Assembly: GCF_037120705.1 (NCBI RefSeq)
Contig: NZ_JAWLJU010000002.1
Span: 62,001-126,000, forward strand
Source of the DNA: Pseudoalteromonas sp. UG3-2
GTDB taxonomy: Bacteria; Pseudomonadota; Gammaproteobacteria; Enterobacterales; Alteromonadaceae
Direction of reading: 5' to 3'
DNA length: 64,000 nt
In this document: positions 54,307-62,646 of the stretch, in pieces
Position numbering within the stretch: the stretch's first letter is position 1
Layout: every line of letters starts with the position of its first letter
Position numbers and translations under genes: made by a program
Notes under the pieces: model-generated
Seen by the model: the letters and a program-made list of their open reading frames with translations, nothing else
The model's database searches: none
What the model was told of the DNA's origin: nothing

Positions 54307-55041
54307 ATGGCTTCACCGGTCAATAGAGCGGCGGGATATCAAACTACAGACCACATCCATAAAGTGGTCGAACGGCATGCACCTCTGGTAAAAAAAGTGG
54401 CATGTCACCTCATCGCTCGACTTCCGGCTAGTGTGCAACTGGATGATCTAATCCAGTCGGGCATGATTGGGTTAATTGAAGCCACAAAGAATTTTGATGC
54501 CAGTAAAGGAGCCAGCTTTGAAACCTTTGCTGGCATTCGTATTCGTGGCGCTATGCTGGATGAAATGCGGCGTGGCGACTGGGCGCCCCGCTCGGTTCAT
54601 AAGAACAGTCGAATGGTAGCTGAAGCCATATCAGAGCTTGAAGCAAGCCTCGGGCGAGAGCCAAAAGACACTGAAATCGCTGAAAAACTTGATATTACGC
54701 TAGATGAGTACCATCATATTTTACATGATGTAAATGCCAGCAAAGTCATAGGGATTGAGGATTTAGGGGTAGATGAAGATGTCATAACCCCTGCCAACAG
54801 CGACTTTGCGCTAGACAAACCGTTTAATAACGTTAAAAATGAACGTTTTAATTCGTCTTTAGTGGAAGCGATAAAATCCTTACCAGAGCGCGATGCGATG
54901 GTGTTGTCACTTTACTATAACGATGAAATGAATTTAAAAGAGATTGGCGCCATTCTCGATGTCAGTGAATCTCGAGTAAGTCAAATTCACGGTCAGGCAA
55001 TGATTAAGCTAAAAGCAAAAATCAATGACTGGATAAATTAA
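54307..55041 (+). CDS. fliA: Flagellar sigma factor FliA (sigma28)
   Basis: FliA directs late-gene transcription after FlgM export. The 244-aa product has region 2 (VERHAPLVKKVACHLIARLPASVQLDDLIQSGMIGLIEATKNFDASKGASFETFAGIRIRGAMLDEMR), region 3 (EAISELEASLGREPKDTEIAEKLDI) and region 4 (LPERDAMVLSLYYNDEMNLKEIGAILDVSESRVSQIHGQAMIKLKAKI). Its targets in this window include flgM and flagellin 2. Confidence 0.97.
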   Translation: MASPVNRAAGYQTTDHIHKVVERHAPLVKKVACHLIARLPASVQLDDLIQSGMIGLIEATKNFDASKGASFETFAGIRIRGAMLDEMRRGDWAPRSVHKNSRMVAEAISELEASLGREPKDTEIAEKLDITLDEYHHILHDVNASKVIGIEDLGVDEDVITPANSDFALDKPFNNVKNERFNSSLVEAIKSLPERDAMVLSLYYNDEMNLKEIGAILDVSESRVSQIHGQAMIKLKAKINDWIN

Positions 55042-55082
55042 AGTAAATAAATAGTTGGGTTCGAACCTCACTGGAGGAAGTT

Positions 55083-55466
55083 TTGGATAAGAACATGAAA
55101 ATTCTCGTGGTTGATGATTTCTCTACTATGAGAAGAATAATCAAAAACCTATTAAGAGATTTAGGCTTTACCAATGTTCAAGAAGCTGATGATGGTAGTA
55201 CAGCACTTCCGATGCTACAAAATCAGGAGTTTGACTTTGTAGTCACTGATTGGAATATGCCAGGAATGCAGGGCATTGACCTGCTGCGCGCCATTCGTGC
55301 AGATGAGAAGTTAAAACACATTCCAGTGCTAATGGTAACGGCGGAAGCAAAAAAAGAGCAGATCGTAGCGGCGGCGCAAGCTGGGGTAAATGGCTACATC
55401 GTTAAACCGTTCACAGCAGGTACACTGAAGACCAAGCTTGAAAAAGTATTTGAGCGGTTAGGCTAA
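55083..55466 (+). CDS. cheY: Chemotaxis response regulator CheY
   Basis: CheY-P binds FliM and FliN to change motor direction. The 127-aa single receiver domain shows DD11-12, phosphoacceptor Asp56 in [12 protein letters not shown], Thr in VMVTAEA and Lys in [10 protein letters not shown]. It starts at TTG: GGAGGAAG lies at the right distance from TTG 55083 (MDKNMKIL) but is too far from the ATG at 55095. Confidence 0.95.
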   Translation: MDKNMKILVVDDFSTMRRIIKNLLRDLGFTNVQEADDGSTALPMLQNQEFDFVVTDWNMPGMQGIDLLRAIRADEKLKHIPVLMVTAEAKKEQIVAAAQAGVNGYIVKPFTAGTLKTKLEKVFERLG

Positions 55467-55485
55467 CAGCAAGGGGGAATGGCCT

Positions 55486-56256
55486 ATGTCTGTGAATGCT
55501 GCGCCTCAAATCACACTTGAACAAGCAAAACAGCTAGTAGAGTATCTCGAGCAAGGTGAGCAAGAAAAAGCTGACCAACTTATTTTAGAGGCTGCAAACA
55601 AAGAGCAATCTGAGCTTTTCGCTGAGGTCGGTAAGTTGACTCGTCAACTTCATGAGTCGTTAAAAAACTTCGAGCTAGACACGCGACTGGCTGACCTTAC
55701 CACAGAGGCCATACCGGATGCCAAGCAGCGTTTAAATTACGTCATGGAACTGACGGAGAGCGCTGCCAACAAAACCATGGACGCGGTGGAAGAAAGCTTG
55801 CCCTTAGCACAAGATTTGGCCGAAGAAATAGCACAAATAAAGCCCACATGGGATCGCCTAATGAATCGAGATATCGAGCTTGGCGAGTTTAAATCTCTGT
55901 GTCACGATCTTGACAGCTTTATGCAGTCGTCTAAAACCCGTACCGATGAACTACAAAGCTTGATGACCAATGTGTTGATGGCCCAAGATTATCAAGATTT
56001 GACGGGCCAGGTAATTCGACGCGTTATTGAGCTGGTAAGAGAAGTCGAAGACAGTCTCATCAACCTATTAACTGTTTTCAGCAATGGCGATGAAGAACAG
56101 TTACGGGCACAAACGAAAGAAAATGAAGTAAAAACAGCAGAGACTGTCAATGAATTGTCTGGGCCTGAAGGCCCTATTATTGATGCTGAATCGCGAGACG
56201 ACGTGGTATCAGGTCAAGATGAAGTCGATGACTTGTTATCTAGTTTAGGCTTCTAG
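55486..56256 (+). CDS. cheZ: CheY-P phosphatase CheZ
   Basis: CheZ dephosphorylates CheY-P. The 256-aa product is a long helical protein with the conserved catalytic segment NVLMAQDYQDLTGQVIRRVIELVREVEDSLINLL (Asp and Gln in QDYQDLTGQ) and a C-terminal CheY-binding peptide (DEVDDLLSSLGF). Confidence 0.95.
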   Translation: MSVNAAPQITLEQAKQLVEYLEQGEQEKADQLILEAANKEQSELFAEVGKLTRQLHESLKNFELDTRLADLTTEAIPDAKQRLNYVMELTESAANKTMDAVEESLPLAQDLAEEIAQIKPTWDRLMNRDIELGEFKSLCHDLDSFMQSSKTRTDELQSLMTNVLMAQDYQDLTGQVIRRVIELVREVEDSLINLLTVFSNGDEEQLRAQTKENEVKTAETVNELSGPEGPIIDAESRDDVVSGQDEVDDLLSSLGF

Positions 56257-56271
56257 TTGGAGAATGAGAGT

Positions 56272-58494
56272 ATGAGCTTTGAAGTCGATGAAGATATCCT
56301 CCAGGACTTTCTAGTTGAAGCGGGTGAAATTCTAGAGTTACTATCAGAACAGCTTGTTGAACTAGAAAACAATCCTGAAGATAAGGAACTTCTCAACGCA
56401 ATTTTCCGTGGCTTCCATACCGTGAAAGGGGGCGCTGGGTTCTTAGGCATGACAGAACTGGTCGATGCCTGCCATGGTGCGGAAAACGTGTTTGATACCT
56501 TACGACAAGGTCAAAGAACAGTCACCTCTGAGTTAATGGACGTTATCTTGCAAGCGCTTGATACCATTAATGAGATGTTTTCGTGTATTCAAAGTCGTGA
56601 AGAACCAGAAGCGGCCGATCCAGAGTTACTGAAAACGCTACATAAGCTCAGCCAACCAGAGTCAGAAGATGAAGCTGCCGTAGAAGCGCCAGCTGCAGCA
56701 ACTGACCCAGAACCCGAACCTGACCCCGAACCCGAGAGCCCTGCAGTAAGCGCAGACGACGTGCTGTTTGATATGGATGACAGTGGCGGCGATGATGCGG
56801 GTGGTATTGACGAAATTACCGAAGAAGAATTTGAAAACCTACTAGATGAGCTCCATGGCTCAGGTAAAGGGCCTGCACCGACTTCCTCTCAACCAGCTGA
56901 ACAAGACCAAACTGGTAGCGACGACGGCGATATTACCGATGATGAATTTGACAGTCTATTGGACGAGCTGCATGGCGTAGGTAAATTTGGTGGAGCCACC
57001 AATGTTGAGCCACCCCCAGCCGCTCCAGAGCCGCCAGCGGCAAGCCCCAGCTCTGGCTCTGATGACGATGAAGAAATTACCGACGATGAGTTCGAGGCGC
57101 TGCTAGATGAATTACATGGTAAGGGCGGGGCGCCAAAGCCGGTAGACGAGCCTGCTCCAGCGCAGCCCAGCAAACCAGAGCCTGCGGCAGCGAAACCAGC
57201 GCCAAAGCCTGAGCCGAAGCCGGCTGTAAAACCCGCCGCAAAACCGGAACCGCAAGCCGCTAAGCCCACTGAAGCCCCAGCTGCCGAGCCGAAAAAAGCC
57301 GCTGCTGCGCCAGCTAAAAAGCCAGCGCCACAGGCAGAAACCACCGTTCGCGTTGATACTAGCCGGTTAGACGAAATCATGAATATGGTGGGTGAGCTGG
57401 TGCTGGTGCGTAATCGCTTGGTGAGCTTAGCCAATAACAGCAACAGCGAGAGCATGGGCAAAGCCATTTCTAATTTGGATGTGGTTACGGCTGATTTGCA
57501 AGGCGCGGTGATGAAAACACGGATGCAGCCAATCAAAAAAGTATTTGGCCGCTTCCCACGCGTAGTAAGAGACCTAGCTCGAAGCCTGAAAAAAGAAATA
57601 AACTTGGTCTTAGAAGGTGAAGACACCGATTTAGATAAAAACCTTGTGGAAGCACTGGCCGACCCATTGGTTCACTTAGTTCGTAACTCAGTTGACCACG
57701 GCATCGAAATGCCAGACATTCGAGAAGCCGCAGGCAAACCAAGAACGGGTACGGTCACTTTATCTGCGTCGCAAGAGGGCGATCATATCCTGCTAACCAT
57801 CCGCGACGATGGTGCCGGTATGGATGCTGAGAAACTTAAGAAAATAGCCATCAGCAAAGGCGTGATTGACTCGGATCAAGCCAGCCGTTTATCCGATACC
57901 GAAGCGTACAACCTGATTTTTGCACCGGGCTTCTCCACCAAAGAGGAGATTTCAGATATTTCTGGCCGTGGTGTTGGCATGGATGTCGTTAAGACCAAAA
58001 TCACGCAGCTAAATGGTCAGGTCAATATACAGTCTGAGTTAGGCGTTGGTACGGTATTGGAAATTAAAGTGCCGTTGACCTTAGCTATTTTGCCGACCTT
58101 AATGGTGATGGTAGGCGAGCAGACATTTGCCTTGCCGCTGGCCGCGGTAAGCGAAATTTTCCATTTAGACTTAACCAAGACCAATGTAGTGGATGGTCAG
58201 CTCACCATCATTGTGCGTGAAAAAGCCATTCCACTGTTCTACCTCGAGCACTGGTTAGTAAAAGGTGCAGACAGAACTATGCGCAAAGCCGAAGGGCATG
58301 TTGTGATTGCCCAAATCGGTACTAAGCAGGTGGGCTTTGTGGTGGACTCACTCATTGGTCAAGAAGAAGTTGTGATTAAGCCTTTGGATGCATTATTACA
58401 AGGAACGCCTGGTATGGCTGGCGCAACCATCACGTCAGATGGCGGTATCGCCTTAATCCTTGATGTGCCCAATTTATTAAAGCACTACGCATAA
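56272..58494 (+). CDS. cheA: Chemotaxis histidine kinase CheA
   Basis: CheA senses receptor state and phosphorylates CheY and CheB. The 740-aa product has an N-terminal HPt domain with phospho-accepting His49 in FRGFHTVKGG, then a long linker in place of a clear P2 domain. The linker holds three copies of I-T-D/E-D/E-EF-x2-LLDELHG (starting near residues 182, 221 and 269) and an Ala/Pro/Lys-rich stretch to about 365. The dimer, ATPase (HLVRNSVDHGIE; DDGAGMD; GRGVGMDV) and CheW-like domains follow. The ATG at 56272 has GGAG 9 nt upstream. The linker repeats may be the ParP-binding LID region known in Vibrio CheA. Confidence 0.95.
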   Translation: MSFEVDEDILQDFLVEAGEILELLSEQLVELENNPEDKELLNAIFRGFHTVKGGAGFLGMTELVDACHGAENVFDTLRQGQRTVTSELMDVILQALDTINEMFSCIQSREEPEAADPELLKTLHKLSQPESEDEAAVEAPAAATDPEPEPDPEPESPAVSADDVLFDMDDSGGDDAGGIDEITEEEFENLLDELHGSGKGPAPTSSQPAEQDQTGSDDGDITDDEFDSLLDELHGVGKFGGATNVEPPPAAPEPPAASPSSGSDDDEEITDDEFEALLDELHGKGGAPKPVDEPAPAQPSKPEPAAAKPAPKPEPKPAVKPAAKPEPQAAKPTEAPAAEPKKAAAAPAKKPAPQAETTVRVDTSRLDEIMNMVGELVLVRNRLVSLANNSNSESMGKAISNLDVVTADLQGAVMKTRMQPIKKVFGRFPRVVRDLARSLKKEINLVLEGEDTDLDKNLVEALADPLVHLVRNSVDHGIEMPDIREAAGKPRTGTVTLSASQEGDHILLTIRDDGAGMDAEKLKKIAISKGVIDSDQASRLSDTEAYNLIFAPGFSTKEEISDISGRGVGMDVVKTKITQLNGQVNIQSELGVGTVLEIKVPLTLAILPTLMVMVGEQTFALPLAAVSEIFHLDLTKTNVVDGQLTIIVREKAIPLFYLEHWLVKGADRTMRKAEGHVVIAQIGTKQVGFVVDSLIGQEEVVIKPLDALLQGTPGMAGATITSDGGIALILDVPNLLKHYA

Positions 58495-58520
58495 TCATTT
58501 TATGGCGTAGTTCGAATTCT

Positions 58521-58540
58521 AGAGCAGCGAGAGCTGCTCT
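58521..58540 (+). other. Intercistronic hairpin between cheA and cheB
   Basis: AGAGCAGC (58521-58528) and GCTGCTCT (58533-58540) form an 8-bp stem with a 4-nt GAGA loop. It lies in a co-transcribed gap and lacks a T-run, so it may affect mRNA processing or partial termination. Confidence 0.6.
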
Positions 58541-58569
58541 GCTGTAGAGCAAATTAAAGAGCGTTGCCA

Positions 58570-59712
58570 ATGGCAGTTAAAGTGTTAGTCGTAGACGACT
58601 CCAGTTTTTTTCGTCGTCGAGTTAGTGAAATACTAGAAAAAGACAGTGGCATAGAGGTCATTGATTTTGCAGTAAATGGCAAAGAAGCAGTAGACAAAGC
58701 GGCTTCATTGCGTCCTGATGTAATCACCATGGATGTGGAAATGCCGGTGTTGGATGGCATTAGTGCTGTGAAACAAATCATGCAAGCCTCTCCCACGCCA
58801 ATTTTGATGTTTTCTTCGTTAACCCGAGAAGGTGCTAGTGCGACGCTGGATGCACTTGAAGCGGGCGCCGTCGACTTCCTCCCGAAAAAGTTTGAAGACA
58901 TTGCCAGGAACAGCGAAGAGGCAATCAAGTCGCTGCAAAATAAGGTCAAAGAAATTGGTCGTAAGCGTGTTAGTCGCTTTACTCGCCCAAGTTCCCCAGC
59001 ACCAGCTAAGCGCTCGGAGCCTAACATTGCGACCAGACAAACGCCTACTCGCCAAACTGTGCCGCAACCGGACAGAACGTTTCAGCGCAGCGGCAGTGGT
59101 GCCAGTAGTAGCCAAGTAAAAGCATCGGGCAAAAAGTATGGCCTAGTGGCAATTGGCACTTCAACGGGTGGGCCAGTGGCATTGCAAACCATCTTAACGC
59201 AAATTCCAGCGAACTTTCCTCACCCGATTTTGCTTGTGCAACACATGCCAGCAGCATTTACACCAGCGTTTGCTGCGCGACTGAATAGCTTGTGTAAGAT
59301 AAAAGTTAAAGAAGCAGAGCAAGGTGATCGCTTGAAGCCTGGTATGGCGTACTTGGCACCCGGTGGTAAGCAAATGATGGTTGAAAGCCGAGGGGGAGCT
59401 AAAACACTGAAAGTGTTCGAAGATGATAGCCCTAGAATTACGTATAAGCCCAGTGTTGACGTCACCTTTGCCAGTGTGGCTAAAGCTTATGGCGGCGACG
59501 CCTTAGCCATTGTACTCACCGGTATGGGAGCCGACGGTCGTGATGGTGCGCGGATGTTAAAACAAGTGGGCGCTACTATCTGGGCGCAAGACGAAGCAAC
59601 CTGTGTGGTTTATGGTATGCCGCAAGCGGTGGCCAGTGCGGGGCTTGCTGCAGATAACATTGCCCTTAATGATTTTGCTTTGCGTATTAATAAAGAAGCT
59701 GGTAATGGTTAA
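58570..59712 (+). CDS. cheB: Chemoreceptor methylesterase CheB
   Basis: CheB demethylates and deamidates receptors when phosphorylated. The 380-aa product has a receiver domain (DDSS10-12, Asp55 in [11 protein letters not shown]), a Pro/Arg/Gln-rich linker (about residues 135-195) and a C-terminal esterase with the Ser of GTSTGGP, His of QHMP and Asp of [10 protein letters not shown]. The ATG at 58570 is taken over a TTG two codons upstream. Confidence 0.95.
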   Translation: MAVKVLVVDDSSFFRRRVSEILEKDSGIEVIDFAVNGKEAVDKAASLRPDVITMDVEMPVLDGISAVKQIMQASPTPILMFSSLTREGASATLDALEAGAVDFLPKKFEDIARNSEEAIKSLQNKVKEIGRKRVSRFTRPSSPAPAKRSEPNIATRQTPTRQTVPQPDRTFQRSGSGASSSQVKASGKKYGLVAIGTSTGGPVALQTILTQIPANFPHPILLVQHMPAAFTPAFAARLNSLCKIKVKEAEQGDRLKPGMAYLAPGGKQMMVESRGGAKTLKVFEDDSPRITYKPSVDVTFASVAKAYGGDALAIVLTGMGADGRDGARMLKQVGATIWAQDEATCVVYGMPQAVASAGLAADNIALNDFALRINKEAGNG

Positions 59713-59806
59713 TGCCATAGTGAATAATGCCTTACATAAGCCAAGCAAGGCAGTTTAAGCTTGTTAAAAATCATGATAATAAAGCGCTAAGAGTAAGGGT
59801 CAAACA

Positions 59807-60577
59807 GTGAAGATTTGGACGGTAGCTAATCAAAAGGGCGGAGTAGGAAAAACGACGACCACGGTTAGCCTTGGTGGTATTTTAGCTGAGCAAGGTTATA
59901 AAGTGCTGCTGATCGATACCGACCCTCATGCTTCACTGACTTATTATTTTGGCATCGACTCTGAAGAGCTTGAGGTCAGTGTTTACGATATATTTGCCCG
60001 TGGCAATAGCATGACCAGTGAGGAAATCTTACAGTCTTTGTGTCCATCCACCATTGAAAACCTTGATATTTTGCCCGCGACCATGGCAATCGCTACTTTG
60101 GATAGAAGTATGGGTAGCAAAACGGGGATGGGGCTAATTCTGAAAAAGTCTTTAGAAAAAATTGCCAGTGAATACGACTACGCGATTTTAGATTGTCCGC
60201 CGGTGCTGGGAGTATTGATGGTGAACGCATTGGCCGCCAGCGAGCGTATTTTAGTGCCAGTGCAAACTGAGTTTTTAGCACTGAAAGGGTTAGATAGGAT
60301 GATGCGCACGATGGAGCTTATGCAAAGCTCACAACATAAGCAGTATCAATATACTATTATACCTACTATGTACGATAAACGGACCAAAGCTTCATTGGAG
60401 GCATATAAAACCTTAGTGGCAAATTATAAAGACGCAGTTTGGCCTGGCGTAGTGCCAGTCGACACTAAATTCCGTGATGCCAGTTTGGCGCAACAAGTGC
60501 CAGTGCAGTTCTGCCCGAAGTCACGGGGCGTTTTTGCCTACCGAGCATTACTCGACTATTTGCAGCAACTGGGCTAG
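59807..60577 (+). CDS. parC: ParA-like ATPase for polar chemotaxis arrays (ParC)
   Basis: ParC-type ATPases place chemotaxis arrays at the pole and segregate them. The 256-aa product is Soj/ParA-like: NQKGGVGKTTTTVSLGGILAEQGYKVLLIDTDPHASLTYY, DCPPVLGVLMVNAL and VPVDTKFRDAS. It starts at GTG with AAGGGT upstream. The order cheB-parC-parP-cheW matches the Vibrio polar chemotaxis operon. The symbol follows that usage and is unrelated to topoisomerase IV. Confidence 0.9.
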   Translation: MKIWTVANQKGGVGKTTTTVSLGGILAEQGYKVLLIDTDPHASLTYYFGIDSEELEVSVYDIFARGNSMTSEEILQSLCPSTIENLDILPATMAIATLDRSMGSKTGMGLILKKSLEKIASEYDYAILDCPPVLGVLMVNALAASERILVPVQTEFLALKGLDRMMRTMELMQSSQHKQYQYTIIPTMYDKRTKASLEAYKTLVANYKDAVWPGVVPVDTKFRDASLAQQVPVQFCPKSRGVFAYRALLDYLQQLG

Positions 60578-60584
60578 AAGAAAG

Positions 60585-61364
60585 ATGACTAAGCATTTGT
60601 TTGCTAACGAAAAGGTGATGAAACAATACCTTGGGGCGCTACTGCAAGAAGAGCCTGAGGAAGTCAGCCATGAGCTTAATCCGGTCGCTAAGTTGTTAGA
60701 GCAGGTCACAGAGCCGCAGCCACAGAGCCAAGCGGATCCGGTCGTGACCACGCCTGAACCAGAGCCTAAGCCAGAGGGAGTCATTGCACCTGTAGAGCTT
60801 AAAAGCGCTGAAACAATTGATAGTAAATCACCTCAAGATCTTGAAGTCACTGAAAATACATCTATTATCAAAGAAGATACCAGCAGTGATAGCAATGCGG
60901 CTCGTGAAGCATATCAAGATGGAGAGTTTCAAGCTCTATTTTTTGAGGTGGCTGGACTGACCCTTGCCGTGCCACTAAGAGCACTTGGGGGAATTCATCA
61001 GTTAGGTGAAGTAACTCAACTGTTTGGTAAGCCGAGCTGGTTTAAAGGCGTAATGCTGAATCGCGAGGAAAAGCTGAGTGTGGTAGATACTGCAAGATGG
61101 GTAATGCCAGAAAAGTTTACTCCAGAGCTTGAGCAGAGCCTAGATTATCAATACCTGATAACCTTGGGTGACAGTAATTGGGGCTTGCTAGCAGAGAAGC
61201 TAGTCAATAACTTGACACTTAAGCCAGAAGATATAAAGTGGCGCACCGGAGATGGCAAAAGGCCATGGTTAGCTGGCGTTATCAAAGAGAAAATGTGCGC
61301 ACTAATAGACGTAGAAAATTTAAACCTTTTGCTAGAACAAGGCCTCGATAGTCGAGAGCAGTAG
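60585..61364 (+). CDS. parP: CheW-like polar array protein ParP
   Basis: ParP tethers CheA/receptor arrays to ParC at the pole. The 259-aa product has a Glu/Pro/Gln-rich N-terminal half (residues about 20-115) and a C-terminal CheW-like domain (ALFFEVAGLTLAVPLRALGGIHQLGEVTQLFGKPSWFKGVMLNREEKLSVVDTARWVMP). The ATG at 60585 follows the parC stop by 7 nt with AGAAG upstream; the frame extending back to 60474 runs inside parC and is rejected. Placement between parC and cheW supports ParP over a second CheW. Confidence 0.87.
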   Translation: MTKHLFANEKVMKQYLGALLQEEPEEVSHELNPVAKLLEQVTEPQPQSQADPVVTTPEPEPKPEGVIAPVELKSAETIDSKSPQDLEVTENTSIIKEDTSSDSNAAREAYQDGEFQALFFEVAGLTLAVPLRALGGIHQLGEVTQLFGKPSWFKGVMLNREEKLSVVDTARWVMPEKFTPELEQSLDYQYLITLGDSNWGLLAEKLVNNLTLKPEDIKWRTGDGKRPWLAGVIKEKMCALIDVENLNLLLEQGLDSREQ

Positions 61365-61388
61365 CTAGTATATTGATGGAGTGAAACC

Positions 61389-61886
61389 ATGAGCCAAGAT
61401 AGACTACTTTCTGCAGACAAAAATGCTGATAGTAATGACGAAGTGTTGCAGTGGGTTACCTATAAGCTTGAGGAGGAAACTTACGGCATTAACGTAATGC
61501 AAGTACAAGAGGTATTGCGCTACACCGAAATTGCGCCAGTACCCGGTGCTCCAAGTTACGTTTTAGGCATTATTAACTTACGCGGCAACGTCGTCACTGT
61601 AATTGACACCCGTGCACGCTTTGGTCTGCCTAGTGCAGAAGTCACGGATAACTCACGTATCGTGATCATTGAAGCCGAAAAGCAAGTTATCGGTATCTTA
61701 GTCGATAGCGTAGCCGAAGTGGTTTATCTTAAGAGCTCTGAAATTGACAGTGCACCAAACATTGGCACTGAAGAGAGTGCTAAGTTTATCCAAGGTGTTT
61801 CTAATCGCGAAGGCGAGTTACTTATCCTAGTTGACTTAAACAAATTACTCAGTGATGAAGAGTGGGATGAGTTGAGCCATATATAA
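61389..61886 (+). CDS. cheW: Chemotaxis coupling protein CheW
   Basis: CheW couples receptors to CheA. The 165-aa product is a single CheW domain: WVTYKLEEETYGINVMQVQEVLRYTEIAPVPGAPSYVLGIINLRGNVVTVIDTRARFGLP and DSVAEVVYLKSSEIDSAP, FIQGVSNREGELLILVDLNKLL. A GGAG site precedes the ATG. Confidence 0.96.
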   Translation: MSQDRLLSADKNADSNDEVLQWVTYKLEEETYGINVMQVQEVLRYTEIAPVPGAPSYVLGIINLRGNVVTVIDTRARFGLPSAEVTDNSRIVIIEAEKQVIGILVDSVAEVVYLKSSEIDSAPNIGTEESAKFIQGVSNREGELLILVDLNKLLSDEEWDELSHI

Positions 61887-62315
61887 ATGTTGCAGGCAGT
61901 AAATACAGACACCGTTTTATTCATCATCTCTGTGGCCTCAAGCGCGCTAGTACTAGCTTGCTTGGGGTTTATTTTTAGTTTGAGTAAAAAGCTCAACCTC
62001 ACGCAACGAAAAGCGCTTCAGATAGAAAAAACATTTCAAGCTTCTGAGCAGCAAGTGGCTATTTTACGCAGTGAAATTGCTGAACTTAGGGCAAGCATAA
62101 CGAGTATAGGCAAGCGTGCGGTGAATACCGAACAAGAACTGCATGAGCTTGCCAATCAGCAGGCTGCACAGAAATATGATGACCCGGACGCCAAAATATA
62201 TTCTCGTGCAGTGAAAATGGTAGAGCTTGGAGCTGATATTGAAGAAATCATGCGTGAGTGTGAGTTGCCCAGAGCCGAAGCTGAACTATTAATGTCTTTA
62301 CACAACAAAAGCTAA
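61887..62315 (+). CDS. fipA: FlhF-interacting polar protein FipA (DUF2802)
   Basis: FipA is a membrane protein shown in Vibrio, Pseudomonas and Shewanella to help recruit FlhF to the pole. The 142-aa product has one membrane segment (about residues 8-32), a coiled-coil stretch (KALQIEKTFQASEQQVAILRSEIAELRASI) and the C-terminal DUF2802 part (IYSRAVKMVELGADIEEIMRECELPRAEAELLMSLH). It begins right after the cheW stop. The identification rests on DUF2802 recognition and the downstream-of-cheW position. Confidence 0.85.
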   Translation: MLQAVNTDTVLFIISVASSALVLACLGFIFSLSKKLNLTQRKALQIEKTFQASEQQVAILRSEIAELRASITSIGKRAVNTEQELHELANQQAAQKYDDPDAKIYSRAVKMVELGADIEEIMRECELPRAEAELLMSLHNKS

Positions 62316-62328
62316 CCACCTTGCCAAT

Positions 62329-62353
62329 AAGCCTAGTGTGGATCACTAGGCTT
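62329..62353. terminator. Bidirectional terminator between fipA and the flhB-like gene
   Basis: AAGCCTAGTG (62329-62338), loop TGGAT, CACTAGGCTT (62344-62353): a perfect 10-bp stem between convergent genes, with its right arm covering the stop of the minus-strand gene. It ends the fli/che run. Confidence 0.82.
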
Positions 62354-62642
62354 TAACGTCTAACTTATCCCTAAATCCTTGCCACCCTGGTGGAAACTTA
62401 CCTTGCATGATGTAGGAAAAAGCAATCAGCTCAGCGATAACGTAATAGAGTTCGCGGGGAATTTCTTGCTGTAACTCAAGTGCGCTAAGGGTTTTACTTA
62501 ATGCCTCATCTTCGTGGATCATGATGTTTTTTTCTTTTGCCAGCGCGATGATCTCTTCGGCCAACTCACCATAGCCTTTAAAGGTGACTTGGGGGGCGCT
62601 ACCTGCTTCATACAGCAGACCAATGGCAGACTTTTGACTCAT
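62346..62642 (-). CDS. FlhB C-terminal domain-like protein
   Basis: A 98-aa cytoplasmic protein resembling only the C-domain of FlhB (EscU/YscU/HrcU family): KSAIGLLYEAGSAPQVTFKGYGELAEEIIALAKEKNIMIHEDEALSKTLSALELQQEIPRELYYVIAELIAFSYIM. It lacks the membrane part and the NPTH cleavage site. Similar stand-alone proteins (FlhX/YlqH type) can partly replace cleaved FlhB-C in some bacteria. It lies 4 nt after the FliK-like gene, an interacting partner type. Confidence 0.88.
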   Translation of the reverse strand: MSQKSAIGLLYEAGSAPQVTFKGYGELAEEIIALAKEKNIMIHEDEALSKTLSALELQQEIPRELYYVIAELIAFSYIMQGKFPPGWQGFRDKLDVKA

Positions 62643-62646
62643 GGCG

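Noticed and set aside
55058..55067. GGTTCGAACC before cheY, resembling a tRNA T-arm
   Set aside because: No acceptor or anticodon arm can be folded around it; it is just a short palindrome.
56889..57626. Long antisense frame over cheA
   Set aside because: It arises from GC-rich, Ala/Pro-rich codons of the cheA linker and has low-complexity Ser/Ala/Gly content with no recognisable domain.
60474..60584. Upstream extension of parP
   Set aside because: It lies inside parC in another frame and has no CheW-like or ParP-like sequence; the ATG at 60585 has a ribosome-binding site.
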